Shown here one piece after another: positions 1 through 9,797 of a DNA stretch of 64,000 bases; positions within the stretch are counted from its first letter, which is position 1, and each line of letters starts with the position of its first letter. This stretch comes from Propionivibrio sp. (GTDB lineage: Bacteria > Pseudomonadota > Gammaproteobacteria > Burkholderiales > Rhodocyclaceae): contig NZ_JAPUVO010000086.1 of assembly GCF_029255185.1 (NCBI RefSeq), forward strand, positions 1 through 64,000, written 5' to 3'. Position numbers and translations under genes: made by a program. A model generated the notes under the pieces. That model was given only the letters and a program-made list of their open reading frames with translations. It did no database searches and was not told where the DNA came from.

Positions 1-73
1 GCACCCGCTCGACCGCCATCAGCCGAATTTCCTCCAGCGTCTTTCGGTCAAAAGTTCGTCCATCTCGTTTCAT
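1..73 (-). CDS. IS630-family transposase, N-terminal 24 codons only
   Basis: Read on the reverse strand from an ATG at 73 the sequence encodes MKRDGRTFDRKTLEEIRL and continues MAVERV before the window ends. This matches from memory the start of IS630-type transposases, which open with a helix-turn-helix DNA-binding domain before the DDE catalytic domain. Only the first codons are visible, so intactness cannot be judged. The sequence between 74 and 252 should hold the end of the insertion sequence and the parE upstream region; I could not define the terminal inverted repeat. Confidence 0.6.
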   Translation of the reverse strand, partial: MKRDGRTFDRKTLEEIRLMAVERV

Positions 74-252
74 GGAATATATGAACGTCATTCTTGTGGC
101 AAGTTCCCAATTCGTCGACTTATTTAGCGACTACTGAGTAAACAAGCGTTCGGTAGTAAACTGCGCACCATTAAAACGCAAAGGCCAGACTTGCACCGGC
201 TTTTGCCTTTCCGGCCATGCACCGGGAAACGCACGCTGGAGAACCCCGCGCA

Positions 253-2202
253 ATGAGCTACACCGCAGAATCCATTTCCGTTCTCAAAGGACTCGAACCC
301 GTTCGTCATCGTCCTGGCATGTACACACGCACGGACTGCCCGCTGCACATCATCCAGGAAGCCATCGACAATGCCGCTGACGAAGCACTCGGCGGTTACT
401 GCAAGCGCATACAGGTCACCTTGCACAGCGACGGCTCGGTGTCGATTCAGGATGATGGGCGTGGCATCCCAATCGAGATTCACCCGGTCGAAAAAGTGCC
501 GACGGTCGAAGTAGTCTTCACCCAATTGCACGCTGGCGCCAAATTCGACAAGGCCGACGGCACGTCGGCCTACCGCTTCTCTGGTGGCCTGCACGGCGTC
601 GGCGTTTCGGTCACCAATGCCTTGTCCACCCGCCTTGAAGTTGAAGTCACGCGCGACGGCGGACGCTACCAGATCGCGTTCTCCGGCGGTTCGCTCAGCG
701 AGCCCTTACAGCGCCTTGGCGACGCACCCAGGCGGGCCAGCGGCACCCGCGTCAGAACCTGGCCAGACCCCCGGTTTTTCGATTCGGCAAGCATCCCCGC
801 CGCCGAACTCGAACGCCTGCTGCGCAGCAAAGCGGTTCTCCTGCCCGGCCTCGAAATTTCGCTGGCCATCGAAAACGGCGCAACGAGCACCTGGTGCTTT
901 GCCAATGGCATGCAGCAATACCTGGCCGAACAACTCGACGGCGAACTGGTGGCGCCGATGTTTACCGCCGAGAAATATGCACTCTACGGCGACGAGAATT
1001 TCCCGGTCGGCGCCGGCGCGGCATGGGCCATCTGCTGGAGTGCAGAGGGCAATCTGGCGCGCGAATCCTACGTTAACCTGATTCCCACCCCGGCCGGCGG
1101 CACCCACGAAACCGGTCTGCGCCAGGCGGCATTTGACGCTGTCAAAAGCTTCGCCGAGCACCGCGCGCTGCTGCCCAAGGGTATCAAACTCGCCGCCGAG
1201 GATGTTTTCTCGCGCGCCAGTTACGTCCTTGCCGCGCGCGTTCTCGACCCCTCATTTCAGGGGCAGACCAAGGAGCGACTGAACTCGCGCGATGCCGTGG
1301 CACTCGTCTCGCGCATGGTGCGCGACCCGCTCGAACTATGGCTCAACGAGCACCCAGACGACGCCAAAAAGATTACCGAGCTGGCCATCCGCGCCGCGCA
1401 GGCACGTTCGCGCGCCGGGCAGAAGGTCGAAAAGCGCAAGCAGTCGGGCGTCGCCATCTTGCCCGGCAAGCTCTCCGACTGCCAGAGCGAAGACATCCGG
1501 CGCAACGAGATTTTCCTGGTCGAGGGCGACTCCGCCGGCGGTTCGGCCAAATCCGGTCGCGACAAGGAATTGCAAGCTATCCTGCCGCTACGCGGCAAGG
1601 TGCTCAACACCTGGGAAGTCGATGCCGGCAATCTGTTCGCCAACCGCGAAGTGCATGACATCGCCGTAGCGCTCGGCATCGACCCGCATGCGCCGGGCGC
1701 GCCAGCCAGCGTTCTCGACAGTCTGCGCTACGGCAAGGTGGTGATCATGACCGATGCCGATGTAGACGGTAGTCATATTCGTGTCCTGTTGTGCACCCTG
1801 TTTTACCGCCATTTCCCCAGGCTGATCGAAAACGGCCACCTCTATTTCGCGCAGCCACCGCTCTATCGCCTGGATGTCCCCGGGCACGGCAAGAACCGCC
1901 CGCCGCGCAAGCTCTACGCACTCGACAATGCCGAGCGCGAGGCAATCATCGACCGTCTGCGCCTGGAAGGCATCAAACCCGAAGCAGTCGTCCTGTCGCG
2001 CTTCAAGGGGCTGGGCGAAATGAATCCGGAGCAGTTGTGGGAAACAACCATGTCGCCCGACACCCGCCGCCTAATGCGCATCCGCCAGCCCGGCGCCGAT
2101 AAAGCCAACCCGGTGATGAATATGCTGATGGCCAAAACCGAGTCGGCCGGTCGACGCGCGTGGATGGAAGCCAACGGCGCACTGATCGGCGCAGAGATAT
2201 AA
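253..2202 (+). CDS. parE: DNA topoisomerase IV subunit B
   Basis: ATPase subunit of topoisomerase IV, which decatenates daughter chromosomes. The GHKL ATPase motifs are in order: EAIDNAADEA at about residues 36-45, DDGRGIP at 67-73 and GGLHGVG at 111-117. The TOPRIM domain follows with EGDSAGG near residue 424 and DADVDGSHIR near 500. The frame is open from 217, but homologues begin near MSYTAESISVLKGLEPV, and GGAG at about 238 lies in front of the ATG at 253, so I take that start (649 residues, close to the 630-660 usual for the family). parC follows on the same strand after 171 bases containing a hairpin repeat, so the two subunits are probably made from one transcript. Confidence 0.96.
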   Translation: MSYTAESISVLKGLEPVRHRPGMYTRTDCPLHIIQEAIDNAADEALGGYCKRIQVTLHSDGSVSIQDDGRGIPIEIHPVEKVPTVEVVFTQLHAGAKFDKADGTSAYRFSGGLHGVGVSVTNALSTRLEVEVTRDGGRYQIAFSGGSLSEPLQRLGDAPRRASGTRVRTWPDPRFFDSASIPAAELERLLRSKAVLLPGLEISLAIENGATSTWCFANGMQQYLAEQLDGELVAPMFTAEKYALYGDENFPVGAGAAWAICWSAEGNLARESYVNLIPTPAGGTHETGLRQAAFDAVKSFAEHRALLPKGIKLAAEDVFSRASYVLAARVLDPSFQGQTKERLNSRDAVALVSRMVRDPLELWLNEHPDDAKKITELAIRAAQARSRAGQKVEKRKQSGVAILPGKLSDCQSEDIRRNEIFLVEGDSAGGSAKSGRDKELQAILPLRGKVLNTWEVDAGNLFANREVHDIAVALGIDPHAPGAPASVLDSLRYGKVVIMTDADVDGSHIRVLLCTLFYRHFPRLIENGHLYFAQPPLYRLDVPGHGKNRPPRKLYALDNAEREAIIDRLRLEGIKPEAVVLSRFKGLGEMNPEQLWETTMSPDTRRLMRIRQPGADKANPVMNMLMAKTESAGRRAWMEANGALIGAEI

Positions 2203-2215
2203 GAAAATTGATTTC

Positions 2216-2326
2216 ACCGCAAAGACGCGAAGACGCAAAAAGGTCGCAAAGGAAGATGAAAAAGCTATCGTGCAACGCCAGACTGCTCTTCTTTGCGGCA
2301 CTCTGCGCCCTTTGCGTCTTTGCGGT
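2216..2326. repeat. Intergenic hairpin repeat, copy A
   Basis: Long imperfect inverted repeat. Arms 2216-2250 and 2291-2326 are built from alternating GCAAAGACGC-type units and their complements (CTTTGCG, GCGTCTTTGCGG). The same unit structure recurs at 10425-10518 and 63498-63587. It lies between parE and parC, so it would be transcribed and fold into a long stem that could slow polymerase, act as a partial terminator or stabilise the upstream message. Two short open frames across it look like chance. Confidence 0.8.
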
Positions 2327-2373
2327 ACAAACTGCATTTCAGACTGAAAACACTTCGAAGTATATGAACGACT

Positions 2374-4728
2374 ATGCCCACCACACCTGATCTGTTTGAT
2401 AACTTGCCGCTAGCCGAAGTACCGCCGCCGCCACCCGTTGTGCTGCCTGAAACACCGGATGACGACGATGGCGAGAGCATTCTGCTGCACGAATCGGCCT
2501 CGCGCGACTACCTCGAATACGCCATTGCCGTGGTCAAGGGCCGTGCCCTGCCCGACGTCAAGGACGGCCAGAAGCCGGTACAGCGGCGTGTGCTGTTCGC
2601 CATGCGCGAACTCGGACTGGTGGCCGGCGCCAAGCCGGTAAAGTCGGCACGCGTCGTTGGCGACGTGATCGGTAAATACCACCCGCATGGCGATACCTCA
2701 GCCTATGACGCCATGGTACGCGTGGCACAGCCTTTTTCGCTGCGCTATCCTCTGGTCGACGGTCAAGGCAACTTCGGCTCACGCGACGGCGACAATGCCG
2801 CCGCCATGCGCTACACCGAAGCGCGCCTGGCGCCGATCGCCGAACTGCTGCTCGGCGAACTTGGCGAAGGCACCGTCGATTTCCAGCCCAACTACGACGG
2901 CTCGTTCGACGAACCCGCTTTCCTGCCGGCCCGCCTGCCCTTCTCGCTGCTCAACGGCGCCTCGGGGATCGCCGTTGGCATGGCCACCGAAATGCCCTCG
3001 CACAATCTGCGCGAAGTCGCCGCCGCCGCCATCCACAAGATCCATAATCCGGCGGCCGGCGTTGCCGAACTGATGGAACACATCCCCGGCCCCGACTACC
3101 CGGGCGGCGGTCAGATCATTTCCTCAGCCGCCGAAATCGCCAGCGCCTACGGCAGCGGGCGCGGCAGCCTGCGTGTTCGCGCCCGTTACGAATTCGAGGA
3201 CATGGCGCGCGGCGCCTGGCAACTGGTGATCAAGGAACTGCCGCCGGGTGTTTCCTCGGCCCGTGTGCTCTCCGAAATCGGCGCACTGATGAACCCGCAG
3301 CCAAAGCCGGGAAAGAAATCAATCGAACAGTCGGCAGCGCAACTCAAGGCCCTGTTCGCCTCGCAGCTCGAACGCGCACGTGACGAATCGGGCAAGGACG
3401 ATGACATTCGCCTGGTCTTCGAACCGGTGAGTTCGCGCCTGCCGCGCGACGAGTTCGTCGCCCTGCTGCTGGCGCACACCAGCCTTGAGTCGACGGCGCC
3501 GATTAACCTCGTTGCCGTCGGCATCGACGGTCGTCCGTGCCAGAAGACACTGGCCGACTTGATCGGCGAGTGGTGCCAGTTCCGCGTTCACACCGTTCGT
3601 CGACGTACCCAATTCCGCCTGCTCAAGGCCAACGATCGTATCCACATCCTCGAAGGCCGGCACATCGTCTTTCTGAATATTGACGAAGTAATCCACCTCA
3701 TTCGCGAATCGGACGAGCCGAAGCCGGCACTGATTGAACGCTTCAAACTCTCCGACCGCCAGGCCGAGGACATTCTCGAAATCCGCCTGCGCCAACTGGC
3801 GCGGCTCGAAGGCATCAAGATCGAGCAGGAACTTGATAAATTACGCGGCGAGAAGGAAGAGTTACTCAAGCTGCTCGGCAACGAATCGCTGCTGCGCAAG
3901 CTGGTGGTGCGCGAGATCAAGGCCGATGCGTCCAAACACGGTGACGAGCGACGAACCATCATCCAGCCGGCAGCAATGGCCTCGCGCTTGGAAGTGGCAA
4001 CGGTGGCCGACGAGCCGGTAACGCTGATCGTCTCCGAAAAAGGCTGGGCGCGTGTTCGCCAGGGACACGGGCTTGACCTCTCCGGCGTCACCTTCAAAGA
4101 TGGCGACGGCCCCGGATCAACCCACGAATGCCGCTCAGTCGATTCACTGGTCATCCTGTCGACCGAGGGCCGCGCCTACACCGTGCCGATCGCCAGCCTG
4201 CCCGACGGACGTGGCATGGGAACACCATTGCCGTCCTTCATCGACATCGGCGCCGGCAAAATCGCCCACGTCCTGACCGGTCAGGCGCAGGACGAGTTGC
4301 TGGTGGCCAAGACTTCCGGCTACGGCTTTGTGTGCGCCTTCGCCGACCTGCTGTCGCGACAGAAAGCCGGCAAGACCTTCCTGACCATGGAGGATGGCGC
4401 ACTCATCCTGCCACCCGCCCGCATCACCGGTAAGGACCATGTCGCCGCGCTGTCCGATGACGGTCGCCTGCTCGTCTTCCCGCTCGATCAGATGAAACGG
4501 CTGACCAGCGGCAAGGGCGTGCAGATCATAGCGCTCAAGGGCAAGGAAACGCTCAAGGCGATCGTCGCCGCCAAGGGGCCGACGGTTAACATCAAAGGGA
4601 TATTCCGCAACAAGGTGAAGCTCTTGCCGTCGGAAGAAAAACACCTCGGCCAACGCGCGCGGCGCGGCGCGGCAGTGGGCCTGGTCAATCAGGTAGTGAT
4701 CGAGAGTCTGCCTGATTCATCAGTTTAG
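2374..4728 (+). CDS. parC: DNA topoisomerase IV subunit A
   Basis: Breakage-reunion subunit of topoisomerase IV. The active-site region reads [10 protein letters not shown] with the catalytic tyrosine at residue 147, and the quinolone-resistance region [15 protein letters not shown] is at 100-114. The length of 784 residues suits ParC (about 750) and is shorter than GyrA (about 870). The C-terminal part has beta-pinwheel-like repeats, and no canonical GyrA box (QRRGG[RK]G) is seen. Residues 15-25 are proline-rich. The pairing with parE upstream also argues for ParC rather than GyrA. Confidence 0.95.
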   Translation: MPTTPDLFDNLPLAEVPPPPPVVLPETPDDDDGESILLHESASRDYLEYAIAVVKGRALPDVKDGQKPVQRRVLFAMRELGLVAGAKPVKSARVVGDVIGKYHPHGDTSAYDAMVRVAQPFSLRYPLVDGQGNFGSRDGDNAAAMRYTEARLAPIAELLLGELGEGTVDFQPNYDGSFDEPAFLPARLPFSLLNGASGIAVGMATEMPSHNLREVAAAAIHKIHNPAAGVAELMEHIPGPDYPGGGQIISSAAEIASAYGSGRGSLRVRARYEFEDMARGAWQLVIKELPPGVSSARVLSEIGALMNPQPKPGKKSIEQSAAQLKALFASQLERARDESGKDDDIRLVFEPVSSRLPRDEFVALLLAHTSLESTAPINLVAVGIDGRPCQKTLADLIGEWCQFRVHTVRRRTQFRLLKANDRIHILEGRHIVFLNIDEVIHLIRESDEPKPALIERFKLSDRQAEDILEIRLRQLARLEGIKIEQELDKLRGEKEELLKLLGNESLLRKLVVREIKADASKHGDERRTIIQPAAMASRLEVATVADEPVTLIVSEKGWARVRQGHGLDLSGVTFKDGDGPGSTHECRSVDSLVILSTEGRAYTVPIASLPDGRGMGTPLPSFIDIGAGKIAHVLTGQAQDELLVAKTSGYGFVCAFADLLSRQKAGKTFLTMEDGALILPPARITGKDHVAALSDDGRLLVFPLDQMKRLTSGKGVQIIALKGKETLKAIVAAKGPTVNIKGIFRNKVKLLPSEEKHLGQRARRGAAVGLVNQVVIESLPDSSV

Positions 4729-4807
4729 TTTTGAATACCGACTAAACTGACAAGCAGCCCACCGCAATTGTCACGGCTTACTTTGACCGTTCAATGAAAG
4801 GCAAACT

Positions 4808-4993
4808 ATGAAAATAGAATATGACCCGGAAGCCGATGCACTCTATGTGAGGCTTGGTGAACAAAAGATCACTGAATCCGAGCAGGTACAGCCAGGTGTA
4901 ATTCTCGATTTTGACGAATCGGGCAAAGTCGTTGGTGTCGAGATTCTCTCGGCCAGCAAACGCGAAAACCAGCCTTTGAAAAAAGCAGCCTGA
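4808..4993 (+). CDS. DUF2283 family protein
   Basis: A 61-residue protein starting MKIEYDPEADALYVRLGE and continuing with a GVILDFDESGKVVGVEIL segment, the typical signature of DUF2283. These are short all-beta proteins of unknown function, some found near toxin-antitoxin genes. The ATG at 4808 follows GAAAGGCAAACT, a fair ribosome binding site. It is 79 bases after parC and may have its own promoter. No partner toxin is seen nearby. Confidence 0.8.
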   Translation: MKIEYDPEADALYVRLGEQKITESEQVQPGVILDFDESGKVVGVEILSASKRENQPLKKAA

Positions 4994-5152
4994 GCATAAT
5001 AAGAATTCAACAGTCCGAAAAAACGGAAGCACCCGCAGCGGCTTACAAACTTTTACAAATTGTTGATACCAAGCTTTACCGCATATCGCATACACTTCTT
5101 TTGCGACTTGTTCGCTGCACTTTTCCAACAATCTCTACCGGAGTTCAAAATC

Positions 5153-5197
5153 ATGGCGAAGAAAAAATCCAAGGGCAAGAAACCCGCCCCGAAGTAA
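5153..5197 (+). CDS. Possible 14-residue lysine-rich peptide
   Basis: A tiny frame, MAKKKSKGKKPAPK, starts with ATG at 5153 after CCGGAG (5140-5145) and is followed at once by two strong hairpins with T tracts. Seven of its residues are lysine. The combination of ribosome binding site, clean stop and terminator is what a real small transcript would show, but 14 codons are too few to prove coding, and a small RNA ending at the terminator is an alternative. Confidence 0.35.
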   Translation: MAKKKSKGKKPAPK

Positions 5198-5202
5198 TCT
5201 CG

Positions 5203-5257
5203 AACAGGCACCGCCTGTTTCGTGATCAACAAAAAAGCAGGCGCAAGTCTGCTTTTT
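5203..5257. terminator. Two tandem terminator hairpins
   Basis: First hairpin: AACAGGC (5203-5209), loop ACC, GCCTGTT (5213-5219). Second hairpin: AAAAAGCAG (5232-5240), 8-base loop, CTGCTTTTT (5249-5257), which has an A tract before and a T tract after and so can work in both directions. They close the transcript carrying the small frame at 5153 and insulate the ABC transporter gene downstream. Confidence 0.8.
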
Positions 5258-5295
5258 CGTTTTCTCAATCGGTTTTCTGACCCGCAGCGGTGAGC

Positions 5296-6792
5296 ATGCC
5301 AACTGCATTATCCCCCGCCCTACCAAACATTTTCCGGCCGCGCGACTTTTTTCGCTTTCTGATCGGCCCGGCGATGTTCGCCATGCTGGCGGTGATCCTG
5401 ATCCAGGAGTCTTGCAGCGCGGCAACGACCTGGCTGGTCATTAAGATCGCCCGCGACATCACCGAAGAAACCGTTTCGGCTGGCCTTTTCGGCTGGATCA
5501 TCGCGGCGCAAACGGTTTCCTACCTGGCCGGTGCGGTGAGCTGGATCTTTGCCGAGCGCGCCGGCTTTGGCGCCTACTCGCGCTATATGCTGAATTTTGC
5601 CCGCCACAATCGCTTCCAGACTGGCTTGCTCGGCGACATCAGCGCACGCGAACAGAGCGAGCCCTTTCTCACCAGCGAAACCTTTCATGTCTGTTTCGAG
5701 CTGATCTTCACCCTGCAATTTCATCTTCGCCTGTTCTTCCAGTTACTCTTCAACTCGCTGGTGCTTGGTGTAGAAATCGACGCCGGGCTGCCACTGGCCT
5801 TTGCCGCAGCCTTTGTCGTTCTATCCATCCTGCAATGGTTCCTGCGCACGCCGCTGGCCGCCGCCTACCTGCATAACCAGCGCATGACCAACCGCATGAC
5901 GGCACGTACCTACAACGCCTGGGACAATATTTTCAGCGGCAACCGCTACAACTTCAGCCTCTGGCACCGGGATTTTCGCCAGCGTCTGGCCGCCGCGCTC
6001 GATGCGCAGATTCGCGCCATCCTGCTGCGTGAAGGCTGGAGTGCGATCAGCGGCCTGATTGCCCTGGTCCTGGTGTTATCAACCACGGCCTGGATCGCCG
6101 TGCAGGATGCCGGCGATACCACATTGCTGATCGCTCTGGCCGCCACCCTGCCAAGGCAGATCGAGATGACGCTGGACATGCACCAGCTCACTGCCGGCTT
6201 TACCGATCTGCTGGCGGTATGGACTCGAATCAAAGGTGTCTGCGCGCATATCCGGCCGCTGCCTGATGCTGGCTTTGTCGGGCGCATCGGCTTTGGCCGC
6301 ATCGTGCTCAAGGAGGGTGAAAATGAACGCAGTTGTGTTTCGCTGGCCGACGCCGTGCAACACGCGTTGGCCACAACAACCGGACTGATCACTGTGCGCG
6401 GTGGTAATGGCAGCGGCAAATCGACCCTGCTGGCGGCGCTCAAGGCGTATCTTCGTGGCCGCGCCTACTACTGGCCAACGCAGGATCGCTTGGCTTTCGC
6501 ATTCAATAGCGGCATGCGGGAGGTCGCTGAAAACGCCGACGAAATAAGCACTGCCGATGCCGACGAAATCAGAGCCGCCGAAGAGGCCGTTCAGAAGAAG
6601 GGCTATTCGTCGGGCGAACGGCAGTTGCAGGTTCTACGTGAGATTGTCGCCAATACCGCCTATCCGGTTTATCTGCTCGACGAGTGGGATGCCAACCTTG
6701 ATGCCGCCAACCGTGCGGCGGCCCTCGCCCTGGTTGAGGAACTTGCGCAGCGGGCGCGAGTCATTGAGATATCCCACCGCGACAGGATTTGA
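5296..6792 (+). CDS. Fused ABC transporter (membrane domain plus compact ATPase)
   Basis: A membrane half of about 300 residues with several hydrophobic helices is followed by an ATP-binding half. Motifs visible: Walker A GGNGSGKST near residue 392, ABC signature SSGERQ near 440, Walker B VYLLDEWDANLD and the switch histidine in ISHRD at the very C terminus. Only about 60 residues separate Walker A and the signature, against roughly 90-100 in typical exporters, so the helical subdomain is reduced. The protein stops right after the switch histidine. The layout resembles peptide/lipid exporters; substrate unknown. A GTG at 5290 is an alternative start. The next gene begins 3 bases after the stop. 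Confidence 0.75.
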   Translation: MPTALSPALPNIFRPRDFFRFLIGPAMFAMLAVILIQESCSAATTWLVIKIARDITEETVSAGLFGWIIAAQTVSYLAGAVSWIFAERAGFGAYSRYMLNFARHNRFQTGLLGDISAREQSEPFLTSETFHVCFELIFTLQFHLRLFFQLLFNSLVLGVEIDAGLPLAFAAAFVVLSILQWFLRTPLAAAYLHNQRMTNRMTARTYNAWDNIFSGNRYNFSLWHRDFRQRLAAALDAQIRAILLREGWSAISGLIALVLVLSTTAWIAVQDAGDTTLLIALAATLPRQIEMTLDMHQLTAGFTDLLAVWTRIKGVCAHIRPLPDAGFVGRIGFGRIVLKEGENERSCVSLADAVQHALATTTGLITVRGGNGSGKSTLLAALKAYLRGRAYYWPTQDRLAFAFNSGMREVAENADEISTADADEIRAAEEAVQKKGYSSGERQLQVLREIVANTAYPVYLLDEWDANLDAANRAAALALVEELAQRARVIEISHRDRI

Positions 6793-6794
6793 CC

Positions 6795-7343
6795 ATGTCC
6801 AGCTTGCCACGCCTTGCCGCCAGCATTTTACTGATCCTGAGTTGCGCGGCATTCGGCGCTGATCCGGAGATCGTGGTTAAGCTCCTGAAAAACGGAGACG
6901 CCTTTGTCGTCGATGCTAGGTTCGATATCGCGGCACCCTTGCGCACCGCGTGGGAAGTCCTCACTGACTTCGACAATATGGCCGGCATTCTGAGCAATCT
7001 GACATCGAGCAAGATCATCCGTCGCACAGGCAATACCTTGAATGTGGTGCAGGAGGGGGCAGCACGCTACGGAATCTTCACCTATTCATTCGCGTCCGAG
7101 CGGGAAATCCGGCTTGAGCCGATGCGGCGAATTCTTGCCCGGCAGCTTACGGGGACGGCAAAGCGGTTTGAAAGCGAAATGAAACTCTCAGCAAGCGATC
7201 GCGGCACCCAGATTCATTATCGTGCCGAGATTGTCCCGGATTCGGGCATCGCTCGTACTTTTGGTGGCCCCTTCATCGAGCATGAGATCGAAGAGCAACT
7301 CAACGCCATGGCCGCCGAGATGGTGCGGCGCAAAGCCCTCTGA
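6795..7343 (+). CDS. Exported SRPBCC (START-like) protein
   Basis: The protein has 182 residues. An N-terminal signal peptide (MSSLPRLAASILLILSCAAFGA, cleavage after about residue 22) is followed by a polyketide cyclase/START-like fold; the recognisable core is FDIAAPLRTAWEVLTDFDNM. Such domains bind hydrophobic ligands in a deep pocket. The signal peptide places it in the periplasm. The ATG at 6795 is three bases from the stop of the ABC transporter, so they are almost certainly co-transcribed, and it may bind what that transporter moves (inference). Confidence 0.75.
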   Translation: MSSLPRLAASILLILSCAAFGADPEIVVKLLKNGDAFVVDARFDIAAPLRTAWEVLTDFDNMAGILSNLTSSKIIRRTGNTLNVVQEGAARYGIFTYSFASEREIRLEPMRRILARQLTGTAKRFESEMKLSASDRGTQIHYRAEIVPDSGIARTFGGPFIEHEIEEQLNAMAAEMVRRKAL

Positions 7344-7370
7344 ATGAAGTGTGGAGTGACTATGCGGAGT

Positions 7371-8390
7371 TCATTCTTCGCCTGAACCGCAGGCCGCACG
7401 GCGCAGGCGATCGGACACGGCGGCCCAGGCCGGCGCTGCGGGAATGTCTTCAACCACGATCAGGTCATTACCCGCCTGATCGAGCTCGCGCAGCGCGGCA
7501 TAGAGGCCGCGCGCGTAGCCTTGCGCATCGTCCGGCAACTGGCGCAAGGCATGCGCTGGCGCCACCGCCGGAGTTCTCCGGGTGTGTGCCAACAGGCCGC
7601 AGCGCCGCCCGTCCTGCTGCAGGCCGCCAATGAACGCCGACAATTGTTCGGTCTTCACCAGTTGCATCGGTGTCAGCGGCGCGTAGTGGGCATCCAGCGA
7701 ACCGGAAACGCGCGGCGTGTCTACCGCTTGCTGGACGTCGGGTAGTTCAGGGAATATGCCAATCACGGTGGCAATCTGCTCCGGCGTGATGTGCCCGGGA
7801 CGAAGCAGGCGTGGCGGCTGATCACCAGCGCGCGACAAATCGATGATCGTCGATTCGATGCCGACCGGACAACGTCCGCCGTCAAGAACCAGCGCTACCG
7901 AGTTGCCGAGTTCTTCCCGCACGTGCGCGGCATCGGTCGGGCTGATGCGTCCGAAACGGTTGGCCGACGGCGCGGCGATTCCGCACAGGCCACTGTGTCC
8001 GCCACCGGCCTGCGCGTAAGCGCGCAGCAGGTCGAGCGCGACCGGGTGCGCCGGTACCCGTACCCCTACGGTTTCCTGCCCGCCAGTCACAGCGTAGGGC
8101 ACTTCAGGAGCGCGTTTGAGAATGAGGGTGAGCGGCCCCGGCCAGAAGGCCTCGGCCAGTTCCCAGGCTACGTTCGGGATGGCGCGCGCCCAGCGGTCAA
8201 GATAGGCCGAACCCGCCAGATGTACGATCAGCGGGTGATCGGCCGGCCGCCCCTTGGCGGCGAAAATCCTGGCTACCGCATCAGGATTGGCAGCATCGGC
8301 GCCCAGCCCGTAGACCGTCTCGGTTGGAAAGGCGACCAGCTGCCCGGCTTGCAGCAGTTCAACTGCTCGGGAAAACTCCTGCCGTTTCAC
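7371..8390 (-). CDS. tsaC: L-threonylcarbamoyladenylate synthase, Sua5 type
   Basis: Makes threonylcarbamoyl-AMP from threonine, bicarbonate and ATP for the t6A modification of tRNAs reading ANN codons. The YrdC/TsaC domain is clear: FPTETVYGLGADA at 22-34, KGRPADHPLIVHL, and PSANRFGRISPT. The 339-residue length and a C-terminal segment after SGSLDAHYAP show the longer Sua5 form (YrdC domain plus Sua5 domain) rather than the short TsaC of about 190 residues. Its start overlaps the end of purE by 4 bases, so the two are translationally coupled. Confidence 0.92.
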   Translation of the reverse strand: MKRQEFSRAVELLQAGQLVAFPTETVYGLGADAANPDAVARIFAAKGRPADHPLIVHLAGSAYLDRWARAIPNVAWELAEAFWPGPLTLILKRAPEVPYAVTGGQETVGVRVPAHPVALDLLRAYAQAGGGHSGLCGIAAPSANRFGRISPTDAAHVREELGNSVALVLDGGRCPVGIESTIIDLSRAGDQPPRLLRPGHITPEQIATVIGIFPELPDVQQAVDTPRVSGSLDAHYAPLTPMQLVKTEQLSAFIGGLQQDGRRCGLLAHTRRTPAVAPAHALRQLPDDAQGYARGLYAALRELDQAGNDLIVVEDIPAAPAWAAVSDRLRRAACGSGEE

Positions 8391-8884
8391 GGCAAATCGG
8401 GAAGCGTCTTTGACAAAACCTTGTCGGACTGATTGACGCGGAACTCGGCAAGCTTGCGAGCCAGATCATGATCGTTCAGGGCCAGCATGGCCACCGCAAA
8501 AAGCGCAGCATTGACTGCGCCGGCCTCTCCGATGGCAAAAGTCGCCACCGGAATACCGCCGGGCATCTGCACCATGGCGAGCAGTGAATCGAGCCCCTGC
8601 AAATGCTTGGACGGCATCGGTACGGCCAGCACCGGCAGTTGACTCTTGGCCGCCAGCACCCCGGCCAAATGAGCCGCGCCGCCAGCGGCACCGATCAGCA
8701 CCTTGACGCCCCGCTCCTGCGCGCAAGCGGCGTAGTCGAGCGCTGCGTCCGGCGTACGATGGGCGGACAGTACTTTGGCCTCGTAGGGAATGGCGAAACG
8801 CTTGAGCATTTCAGCGCAGGCACGCATCACGGGCCAGTCGCTGTCCGACCCCATGACGATGCCAACCAGTGTTTGTTCGATCAC
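8387..8884 (-). CDS. purE: N5-carboxyaminoimidazole ribonucleotide mutase
   Basis: Class I PurE, which converts N5-CAIR to CAIR in purine synthesis. It contains GIVMGSDSDWPVM at the N terminus, the AHRTP motif and GAAGGAAHLAG, all typical substrate-binding segments, and is about 165 residues as usual. An ATG at 8890 lies directly against the AAGGAG box with no spacing, so the GTG at 8884, six bases further on, is the better start. The usual partner purK is not adjacent; sua5 follows instead with a 4-base overlap. Confidence 0.94.
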   Translation of the reverse strand: MIEQTLVGIVMGSDSDWPVMRACAEMLKRFAIPYEAKVLSAHRTPDAALDYAACAQERGVKVLIGAAGGAAHLAGVLAAKSQLPVLAVPMPSKHLQGLDSLLAMVQMPGGIPVATFAIGEAGAVNAALFAVAMLALNDHDLARKLAEFRVNQSDKVLSKTLPDLP

Positions 8885-8895
8885 GATCATCTCCT

Positions 8896-9750
8896 TTAAG
8901 TGTTTAACGAGCGCTCGGCGCTCTCAAGGGTATTGGCCAGCAGCATGGTGATCGTCATCGGACCGACGCCACCGGGAACCGGCGTGATGAACGACGCCAC
9001 ATCCTTCGCCGACTCGAAATCGACGTCGCCGCACAGCTTGCCGTCGGCCGTACGATTGATGCCAACGTCAATAACCACGGCACCCGGTTTAATCATGTCG
9101 CCGGTGATCATTTTCGGCTTGCCGATCGCCGCAACCAGGATGTCGGCGCGCCGGCAATGCGCCTTGAGATCGCTCGTCTGCGAGTGGCAGACGGTGACCG
9201 TCGCCCCGGCATGCATCAGCAGCATGGCCATCGGTTTGCCAACAATGTTCGAGCGACCGACCACCACTGCTTCCTTGCCCTTGAGGCTGACTCCCGCCGC
9301 CTCGAACAATTTCATCGCACCATAAGGTGTACATGGGATAAAGCAGGGCTGACCCTGCATCAGCGCGCCGACGTTCTCGGCGCGAAAGCCGTCGACGTCC
9401 TTCTGCGGCGCGATCGCTTCAAGCACAGAGTCGGCGTCGAAATGCTTCGGCAGCGGCAGTTGCACGAGGATACCGTGTATCTTCGCATCGGCATTGAGCT
9501 CGGCAATCTTGTCGAACACCACCTGTGGCGCCACGTCGCAGGGGTAGACGTATTTTTCAGAGTGGATGCCGGCCTGGGTGCAAGCATTGACCTTGTTGCG
9601 CACATAGACCTGCGAGGCCGCATCCTCGCCGATCAGGATCACAGCCAGTCCGGGGCGCATGCCCTGCGCCGCGAGCTCGTCGGCACGTTGCTTGAAACCA
9701 GCACGTAGTTTCTGACCGAGTGCGACGCCATCGAGGAGTTGTGCTGTCAT
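8896..9750 (-). CDS. folD: Methylenetetrahydrofolate dehydrogenase/cyclohydrolase
   Basis: Bifunctional enzyme interconverting 5,10-methylene-, methenyl- and 10-formyl-tetrahydrofolate. At 284 residues it has the family length. Visible motifs: the catalytic-lysine region [24 protein letters not shown], the NADP-binding [13 protein letters not shown] and the C-terminal [12 protein letters not shown]. It supplies one-carbon units for purine synthesis, fitting its place directly upstream of purE on the same strand. Confidence 0.96.
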   Translation of the reverse strand: MTAQLLDGVALGQKLRAGFKQRADELAAQGMRPGLAVILIGEDAASQVYVRNKVNACTQAGIHSEKYVYPCDVAPQVVFDKIAELNADAKIHGILVQLPLPKHFDADSVLEAIAPQKDVDGFRAENVGALMQGQPCFIPCTPYGAMKLFEAAGVSLKGKEAVVVGRSNIVGKPMAMLLMHAGATVTVCHSQTSDLKAHCRRADILVAAIGKPKMITGDMIKPGAVVIDVGINRTADGKLCGDVDFESAKDVASFITPVPGGVGPMTITMLLANTLESAERSLNT

Positions 9751-9797
9751 GGTGAGATCCAGAATACGTAATGGAAGGCGCGCGATTTTACCGCATC

